The notes under the pieces are model-generated. The model saw only the letters and a list, made by a program, of their open reading frames with translations. It made no database searches and was not told the origin of the DNA. From Chloroflexota bacterium (lineage in GTDB: Bacteria > Chloroflexota > Dehalococcoidia > SM23-28-2 > RBG-16-64-32), in assembly GCA_005880055.1 (NCBI GenBank), contig VBJS01000163.1, positions 7,852 through 15,815 on the forward strand: 7,964 bases of DNA, read 5' to 3'. The position numbers and the translations under genes are program-made. The number at the start of each line of letters is the position of its first letter. The first letter of the stretch is position 1. Of the stretch, positions 1-5,334 are shown one piece after another.

Positions 1-25
1 TGCGGAGAGGTGGAGCGCCGAGGCA

Positions 26-3000
26 ATGAGAGCGCGAGGAGCGGGGACCGTGCTGCTGGACGACGATCCGCTGTGGTATAAGGACGCGATCGTTTACCAG
101 ACGCATGCCCGGGCCTTCTCCGACAGCGATGGCGACGGCATCGGCGATTTTCGCGGCCTGCTCTCCAAGCTGGACTACTTGCAGGACCTGGGCGTAACCG
201 CCCTCTGGCTGCTGCCCTTCTACCCCTCGCCCCTCAAGGACGATGGTTACGATATTTCACACTACACCGCGGTCCATCCCGCTTACGGCTCGCTGCGCGA
301 CTTCCAGGCCTTATTGCGGGAAGCGCACCGCCTGGGCCTCCGCGTGATTACGGAGCTGGTCCTCAACCACACCTCGGACCATCATCCCTGGTTTCAGCGC
401 GCCCGGCGCTCGCCGCCGGGTTCACGTCAGCGCGACTTCTACGTCTGGAGCGATGCGCCGGACAAGTACGCAGACGCGCGTGTCATCTTCAAAGACTTCG
501 AATCTTCCAATTGGGCCTGGGACCCAGTGGCGCACGCCTATTACTGGCACCGGTTCTATTCACACCAGCCGGATCTGAACTTCGATAACCCGGAGCTTCG
601 GCGGGCGCTTTTCCAGGTGCTGGACTTCTGGCTGGACATGGGCGTGGACGGCCTGCGCCTGGATGCTGTGCCCTATCTCTACGAACGGGAGGGTACAAGC
701 TGCGAGAACCTGCCTGAAACGCACGCCTTCTTGAAGGATCTCCGCCGGCGCGTGGACGCCGCCTATCCCAATCGCATGCTGCTGGCGGAGGCCAACCAGT
801 GGCCGGACGACGCCCACGCCTACTTTGGGGAAGGCGATGAATGTCACATGGCCTTTCACTTCCCTGTGATGCCCCGCCTTTTCATGGCCGTGCAAATGGA
901 GGACCGCTTCCCGGTGGTGGATATCCTTCAGCAAACCCCCGCTATTCCAGAGAACTGCCAATGGGCTTTGTTCCTCCGGAATCACGACGAACTCACGCTG
1001 GAAATGGTGACTGACGAGGACCGCGACTATATGTACCGGGTGTATGCCGAAGACAGGCGCGCCAGGATCAACCTGGGCATCCGCCGGCGGCTGGCGCCGC
1101 TGTTGGGCAACAACCGCCGCCGCCTGGAGCTGATGAACGGGCTTCTCTTCTCGTTGCCGGGGTCACCGATCATCTACTACGGCGACGAAATCGGCATGGG
1201 TGACAACATTTACCTGGGAGACCGCAATAGCGTTCGCACTCCCATGCAGTGGAGCGGCGACCGCAATGCCGGATTCTCGACAGCAAACCCCCAGAGCCTT
1301 TATCTCCCTGTGACGATTGACCCCGAATACCACTACGAGACGGTGAATGTGGAGGCGCAGCAGAGCAATACTCACTCCTTGCTCTGGTGGATGAAGCGCC
1401 TGATAGCCCTTCGCAAGCGCTACCGCGCTTTTAGCCGCGGCACGCTGGAGTTCCTCTACCCAGACAACCGCAAGGTGCTGACTTATATCCGCCGTTATGA
1501 GGACGAGACCATACTTGTGGTGGCCAACCTCTCCCGCTTTGTACAGTACGTAGAGCTGCACATGGGCGAGTTCAAGGGCGCGGTACCCGTCGAACTGTTC
1601 GGGCGCTCCGATTTTCCACCAATTGGGGACCTTCCGTATTTCATCACGCTTGGCCCGCACGCCTTCTACTGGTTCTCGCTCGAGCGGCGGGGCGCCGAGC
1701 GGAAGGCGCCGGAATCAGGTGAGGCCGAACCCCGCTTCCCGGCCCTCACGGTAGCGCAAGCGGGACCGGCGCTCTTTCAAGGACGAGGCGCCGCTGCGCT
1801 GACGTCCGTGTTGCCTGAGTATTTGCGCTCGCGACGCTGGTTTGGCGGGAAGGCGCAGCCTATCCAGTCCGTTAGCATCCTTGATGTGATCCCCGTCGCG
1901 CCGGCCGGGGTGGCCGCCGAAACGCACACGTTGATCCTGAAGGTTGCCTATACGGAAGGCGAACCGCAAAACTATCTCATCTTCGCCGCCATTGCAGTAG
2001 GTGAGCGCGCCGAACGGATCCTCAACGAACAGCCCCAGTCTGTCATCGCGCGCCTGCACTTGCGGGGATCAGACGAGAGCGCTGTGCTGTACGAGGCTCT
2101 GGGGGATCCCAGCTTTTCGCGCCTGCTTCTAGACGCAATCTCGCGGAGGAGGCGCTTCAAGGGAGCAGTTGGCGAGCTTATTGCCGGTCCCACGCAACTG
2201 CTTCGCGGCGGCAAGCTGCCGGACGGCTCCCTGGAGCCGTCGATCATGCGTGGAGAACAGAGCAACACCTCCCTGGTCTACGGCGACAAGTTCGTTCTGA
2301 AGGTGTTTCGCCGCCCGGAAGCGGGGACCAACCCGGACCTGGAGATCGGGCGGTTCCTCACGGAACACGCACCCAGCGTGCGGGTCCCACCCGTCAGCGG
2401 GTTCCTCGAATACCGTCACAACCGGACAGAGCCGATGACGCTGGGTATTCTGCAGTCTTTCATCCCGAACGAGGGCGACGCCTGGCATTACACACTGGAC
2501 GCCGTCCGCGACTACCTGGAGCGCGTGGTCACGGAAGTGAGCGGTGTAGACCTGAAAGACATACCTGTTCCGGAGGGTTCGGCCATCGAGCTTGCCGGCC
2601 GCGAGTCTTCCAAGCTTGCCGGTGACCTGATCGGAAACTTCCTGCAGACGGCCGCGCTCCTCGGTACGCGCGCCGGCGAATTTCATGCTGCCTTGGGAGC
2701 GCCAACGGACGACCCCGCATTTGCGCCAGAGGCGTTCACGCCGTTCGATCAGCGTTCCCTCTATCAGTCCATGAGGACGCTCGCGGCGCGTGTCTTCCCC
2801 ACGCTGGAGCGTTCCCTGCCCCGTCTGCCCGAGAAAGTGGGCGAAGAGGCCCGGCTACTGCTGGCTCGCCAGGGCGAATTGCTGGAGCGGTTCCGCTCGC
2901 TTCTGGACGGCGCCTTGGGCGGAATGCGTATTCGGTGCCACGGCGATTTTCACCTGGGACAGGTGCTATACACCGGCAAGGACTTCGTCATCATCGATTT

Positions 3001-3394
3001 TGAGGGAGAGCCGGCGCGGCCGCTAGGGGAGCGCCGCTGGAAGCGCCCGCCACTGCGAGATATAGCATCTATGCTGCGGTCATTCGACTACGCGGCACAT
3101 ATTGCGCTTCGCCGGCAGACCGATGCTGGGGCCGTGCACCGGGACCGCCTGTCGTCAATTGAGGCCTGGCTGCAGTTTTGGCAGGCATGGGTCCACGCCG
3201 CGTTCCTGCGTTCCTATCTCTCTGTCTTAGGAGGTTCGACGCTATTACCGGAAACACCGGCTGAGATAAGCGCTCTTCTCAATGCTTACGTACTGGACAA
3301 GGCGGTGTACGAAGTGGGCTACGAGCTGAACAACCGCCCGGACTGGACTTATATACCCGTCAGAGGGATTCTCCAGCTCTTGGAGACGCAGTGA
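26..3394 (+). CDS. treS: Trehalose synthase (maltose alpha-D-glucosyltransferase) fused to maltokinase
   Basis: This 1122-residue bifunctional cytoplasmic enzyme interconverts trehalose and maltose and then phosphorylates maltose with ATP to maltose-1-phosphate, the GlgE donor. Residues about 12-555 are a GH13_16 TreS. Visible landmarks are the DPLWYKDAIVYQ start, nucleophile D213 in LRLDAVPYL, acid/base E255 in LLAEANQWP, third acid D321 in FLRNHDELTLEM, and the GSPIIYYGDEIGMGD and TPMQWSGDRNAGFS segments. A charged linker (about 556-585) leads to the maltokinase, about 586-1122. This has an N-cap with LRSRRWFGGK, a probable ATP-contacting K759 in FVLKVFRR, catalytic-loop D974 in HGDFHLGQ, and Mg-binding D991 and E993 in IDFEGEP. 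The length is normal for the known TreS-Mak fusions, and neither half lacks a key residue. ATG 26 is used here; GTG 50 has a better ribosome-binding site and is a real alternative. The frame is open to the left window edge. The 3' end overlaps the glgB start by 4 bases. Confidence 0.95.
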   Translation: MRARGAGTVLLDDDPLWYKDAIVYQTHARAFSDSDGDGIGDFRGLLSKLDYLQDLGVTALWLLPFYPSPLKDDGYDISHYTAVHPAYGSLRDFQALLREAHRLGLRVITELVLNHTSDHHPWFQRARRSPPGSRQRDFYVWSDAPDKYADARVIFKDFESSNWAWDPVAHAYYWHRFYSHQPDLNFDNPELRRALFQVLDFWLDMGVDGLRLDAVPYLYEREGTSCENLPETHAFLKDLRRRVDAAYPNRMLLAEANQWPDDAHAYFGEGDECHMAFHFPVMPRLFMAVQMEDRFPVVDILQQTPAIPENCQWALFLRNHDELTLEMVTDEDRDYMYRVYAEDRRARINLGIRRRLAPLLGNNRRRLELMNGLLFSLPGSPIIYYGDEIGMGDNIYLGDRNSVRTPMQWSGDRNAGFSTANPQSLYLPVTIDPEYHYETVNVEAQQSNTHSLLWWMKRLIALRKRYRAFSRGTLEFLYPDNRKVLTYIRRYEDETILVVANLSRFVQYVELHMGEFKGAVPVELFGRSDFPPIGDLPYFITLGPHAFYWFSLERRGAERKAPESGEAEPRFPALTVAQAGPALFQGRGAAALTSVLPEYLRSRRWFGGKAQPIQSVSILDVIPVAPAGVAAETHTLILKVAYTEGEPQNYLIFAAIAVGERAERILNEQPQSVIARLHLRGSDESAVLYEALGDPSFSRLLLDAISRRRRFKGAVGELIAGPTQLLRGGKLPDGSLEPSIMRGEQSNTSLVYGDKFVLKVFRRPEAGTNPDLEIGRFLTEHAPSVRVPPVSGFLEYRHNRTEPMTLGILQSFIPNEGDAWHYTLDAVRDYLERVVTEVSGVDLKDIPVPEGSAIELAGRESSKLAGDLIGNFLQTAALLGTRAGEFHAALGAPTDDPAFAPEAFTPFDQRSLYQSMRTLAARVFPTLERSLPRLPEKVGEEARLLLARQGELLERFRSLLDGALGGMRIRCHGDFHLGQVLYTGKDFVIIDFEGEPARPLGERRWKRPPLRDIASMLRSFDYAAHIALRRQTDAGAVHRDRLSSIEAWLQFWQAWVHAAFLRSYLSVLGGSTLLPETPAEISALLNAYVLDKAVYEVGYELNNRPDWTYIPVRGILQLLETQ
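36..41 (+). promoter_or_regulatory. Candidate ribosome binding site for alternative treS-mak start at GTG 50
   Basis: GAGGAG lies 8 bases before GTG 50, which is in frame with the fusion gene. A start there would begin MLLDDDPLWYK and keep the whole conserved TreS core. ATG 26 is preceded only by GAGG at 20-23, just 2 bases away, or by TGGAG at 11-15, 10 bases away. In favour of ATG 26, it forms an ATGA overlap with a possible upstream stop at 27-29, the same style as the next junction. The choice is unresolved. Confidence 0.45.
3382..3385 (+). promoter_or_regulatory. Ribosome binding site for glgB
   Basis: GGAG sits 5 bases upstream of the GTG start at 3391, inside the last codons of treS-mak. 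The GTG overlaps the treS-mak TGA as GTGA, so termination of the first gene places a ribosome directly at this site. This supports coupled translation and the choice of GTG 3391 as the start. Confidence 0.6.
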
Positions 3395-4698
3395 CGGGAG
3401 GCAGGCGAAAGGGCGCGCGCGCCACCGCCCAGGCGTCCCGCGATGCGCAGGACAGGCCCGGCACAGGCCTTCTGACGGACGAGGACCTGTATCTCTTCAA
3501 TGAAGGCAGCCACTTCCGCCTATACGAAAGGCTGGGCGCTCATATCCGCGTGGTGAACGGGCAGGCGGGCGTCCAGTTCGCGGTGTGGGCGCCGAACGCC
3601 GAACGCGTCTCCGTGATCGGCGATTTCAATAACTGGACGGACGATGCCGGCCGGTTGCAACCGAGAGGCAGCTCTGGAGTCTGGGAAGGCTTCGTGCCCG
3701 GGATCGTGCAGGGCAACCGGTACAAATACCTGATTGCGTCTCGCCTCAAGCGCTACCGAGTGGAGAAGGCCGACCCGTTTGCCTTCCACTCTGAAACGCC
3801 ACCGAGGACCGCATCCGTCGTCTGGGACCTGGAATACGATTGGCGGGACGACGCGTGGATGCGACAGCGAGCCCATCGCAACGCGCTCGATTCGCCGATG
3901 TCCGTGTACGAGCTGCATGTTGGCTCCTGGCGACGAGTGCCGGACGAAGGGAATCGCTCGCTGAGCTACAGGGAGCTGGCGGCGCCACTGACTGCCTACG
4001 TGAAGGACATGGGATACACGCATGTCGAATTCATGCCGGTCATGGAGCACCCGTTCTATGGCTCCTGGGGATACCAGGTAACCGCGTACTTCGCCCCGAC
4101 ATCGCGCTACGGCACGCCGCAGGACCTGATGTACCTCATCGATCAGCTTCACAAGGAAGGCATCGGCGTAATCCTGGACTGGGTGCCCTCACATTTCCCC
4201 GCCGACGAGCACGGCCTCGCCTTTTTTGATGGCACGCACCTTTATGAACACGCAGACCCTCGCCGCGGCTTTCACCCGGACTGGGGAAGCCTGATCTTCA
4301 ACTATGGCCGCAAAGAAGTGCAGTCGTTCTTGATTAGCAGCGCGCTCTTCTGGCTCGATAAGTATCACGCCGATGGGCTTCGCGTTGACGGTGTCGCCTC
4401 GATGCTCTACCTGGACTATTCGCGGAGTGGACTTCCTCCGGCGCTTCAACACCGAAGCGTATGCGACCTACCCGGATGTCCAGACGGTGGCCGAGGAGTC
4501 CACCGCCTGGCCGTCAGTCTCGCGGCCCACATATGCCGGTGGGCTGGGCTTCGGCCTGAAGTGGGATATGGGATGGATGCACGATACTCTGCTCTACATG
4601 CGCCGGGAGCCGGTACACCGGCGCTTCCATCACAACGAGTTGAGCTTCAGAATGCTCTACGCCTTCAGCGAGAACTTCCTGCTCGCCCTCTCCCATGA
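3391..4698 (+). CDS. glgB: Branching enzyme, N-terminal fragment (CBM48 plus first half of GH13 barrel)
   Basis: The upstream frame gives 435 residues, of which 1-345 are genuine GlgB and 346-435 (from 4426 on) are out-of-frame translation with no family resemblance. Residues about 30-130 carry the CBM48-like beta-sandwich (GVQFAVWAPNAERVSVIGDF, NNW, and YKYLI). The GH13 barrel then begins with SVYELHVGSWRR, YTHVEFMPVMEHPF, GSWGYQVTAYFAPTSRYG, GVILDWVPSHFPAD and the nucleophile D333 in LRVDGVASM. Real homology stops at DYSR (4414-4425). The start is GTG with a good binding site and a 4-base overlap with treS-mak. Alone, this fragment lacks the acid/base and stabilising residues and should be inactive. 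Confidence 0.85.
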   Translation: MTGGRRKGARATAQASRDAQDRPGTGLLTDEDLYLFNEGSHFRLYERLGAHIRVVNGQAGVQFAVWAPNAERVSVIGDFNNWTDDAGRLQPRGSSGVWEGFVPGIVQGNRYKYLIASRLKRYRVEKADPFAFHSETPPRTASVVWDLEYDWRDDAWMRQRAHRNALDSPMSVYELHVGSWRRVPDEGNRSLSYRELAAPLTAYVKDMGYTHVEFMPVMEHPFYGSWGYQVTAYFAPTSRYGTPQDLMYLIDQLHKEGIGVILDWVPSHFPADEHGLAFFDGTHLYEHADPRRGFHPDWGSLIFNYGRKEVQSFLISSALFWLDKYHADGLRVDGVASMLYLDYSRSGLPPALQHRSVCDLPGCPDGGRGVHRLAVSLAAHICRWAGLRPEVGYGMDARYSALHAPGAGTPALPSQRVELQNALRLQRELPARPLP

Positions 4699-5308
4699 CG
4701 AAGTTGTCCATGGCAAGGGCTCGTTGATCGGTAAGATGCCGGGCGACGATTGGCAAAAGGCGGCGAACTTACGGCTGTTGCTGGCATACATGTACGCGCA
4801 GCCCGGAAAGAAGCTGCTCTTTATGGGTGGCGATTTCGGGCACTGGAAGGAGTGGGACCACGACTCCAGCCTGAGCTGGGAATCGCTCGATCACGATTTT
4901 CATCGCGGCATCCAGTCTTGCACGCGAGACCTAAACCGGGTCTACGCGTCCCAGCCGGCTCTTCATCAAAATGATTGCCGGCCGGAAGGTTTTGAGTGGG
5001 TGAATGCGAACGACAGCGCGTCTAGCGTTCTGAGCTTTCTGCGAAATGGCGGCGGCGAAGACATCCTTATAGTCTGCAACTTTACGTCTGTTGTCCGGCC
5101 CGACTATCGAATCGGCGTCAGCCTCCCGGGATCCTGGCGGCCGCTGTTCAATAGCGATGCAAGCCGGTATGGGGGTAGTACGCCGCCGACGGAATCGAGC
5201 GTCAGCAGCGATCCGGTTCCCTTCGGCGGTTGTCTTCACTCCCTGTCACTGGCGCTGCCGCCCCTTGGCGCCGTCTTCCTTAAGCGCGAGACGGCGGAGA
5301 ACAAATGA
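4373..5308 (+). CDS. glgB: Branching enzyme, C-terminal fragment (rest of GH13 barrel and C-terminal beta domain)
   Basis: The downstream frame resumes GlgB homology at GTG 4427 with VDFLRRFN and stays intact to the stop. It contains the acid/base Glu in VAEESTAWPSVSRP (first Glu, codon 4493), GGLGFGLKWDMGWMHDTL, the third catalytic Asp in LSHDEVVHGKGS (codon 4697), MPGDDWQKAANLR, PGKKLLFMGGDFG, and the C-terminal domain ending HSLSLALPPLGAVFL. The frame is open upstream to ATG 4373, but the first 18 residues from there are the wrong frame of the N-terminal part. ATG 4373 has no visible ribosome binding site, so this piece probably has no translation start of its own. GTG 4427 is the other possible initiator. 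Homology is certain; separate expression is doubtful. Confidence 0.85.
   Translation: MGFALTVSPRCSTWTIRGVDFLRRFNTEAYATYPDVQTVAEESTAWPSVSRPTYAGGLGFGLKWDMGWMHDTLLYMRREPVHRRFHHNELSFRMLYAFSENFLLALSHDEVVHGKGSLIGKMPGDDWQKAANLRLLLAYMYAQPGKKLLFMGGDFGHWKEWDHDSSLSWESLDHDFHRGIQSCTRDLNRVYASQPALHQNDCRPEGFEWVNANDSASSVLSFLRNGGGEDILIVCNFTSVVRPDYRIGVSLPGSWRPLFNSDASRYGGSTPPTESSVSSDPVPFGGCLHSLSLALPPLGAVFLKRETAENK
4425..4427 (+). other. Frame break and deletion junction in glgB
   Basis: Codons for DYSR end at 4425 in the upstream frame, and codons for VDFLRR begin at 4427 in the next frame. Only the A at 4426 lies between them. Intact relatives have about 18 residues between these two motifs, so sequence is missing rather than one base added. 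No direct repeat is obvious at the visible edges, although the lost bases are unknown. Confidence 0.8.
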
Positions 5309-5334
5309 GGCGGCGCGAGGACACGCCCCGGTGA
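5305..5334 (+). other. Nine-codon mini-ORF bridging glgB and the GH57 gene
   Basis: ATG 5305 overlaps the glgB stop as ATGA and opens a short frame reading MRRREDTPR. It ends at TGA 5332-5334, which overlaps the downstream GTG start as GTGA. GGAG at 5296-5299 lies 5 bases before the ATG, a better spacing than the GH57 gene itself enjoys. It may act only as a translational bridge carrying ribosomes from one gene to the next. It may also be chance in an Arg-rich GC context. A one-base sequencing error could instead make this the true N-terminus of the GH57 protein. Confidence 0.35.

Larger units (their letters stand above)
3391..5308 (+). pseudogene. glgB: 1,4-alpha-glucan branching enzyme, reading frame interrupted
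   Basis: The whole locus encodes a GH13 branching enzyme that cuts alpha-1,4-glucan and rejoins the piece as an alpha-1,6 branch. The frame changes at 4425-4427, so no single product can be made. Measured against the well-known family sequence (E. coli GlgB, recalled from memory), the segment from the Lys after DYSR to the Ala before (I/V)EFL, including GEWIPN and GGRENLEA, is missing here. That is about 18 residues, or 54 bases, with one base left over, so the loss is about 53 bases. Restoring 53 bases gives 1971 bases, exactly 657 codons including the stop. The resulting 656 residues would be normal for the short GlgB type without the extra N-terminal domain. Both flanks are otherwise clean and strongly conserved. 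Whether this is a true pseudogene or an assembly error cannot be decided from the sequence alone. Confidence 0.8.

Noticed and set aside
2129..2686. Antisense open frame inside the maltokinase region
   Set aside because: The + strand is in frame and conserved throughout; the antisense product has no domain and no start signal.
4373..4447. Programmed ribosomal frameshifting as the explanation for the glgB break
   Set aside because: No slippery heptamer is visible at 4414-4430. A simple frameshift would also not account for the roughly 18 missing conserved residues; loss of DNA fits better.
5091..5330. An earlier start for the GH57 gene within glgB (open frame from TTG 5091)
   Set aside because: The extra N-terminal translation is Arg/Ser-rich, unlike any GH57 N-terminus I know. 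It overlaps well-conserved glgB coding sequence, and family members begin just before CIHGHFYQPP.
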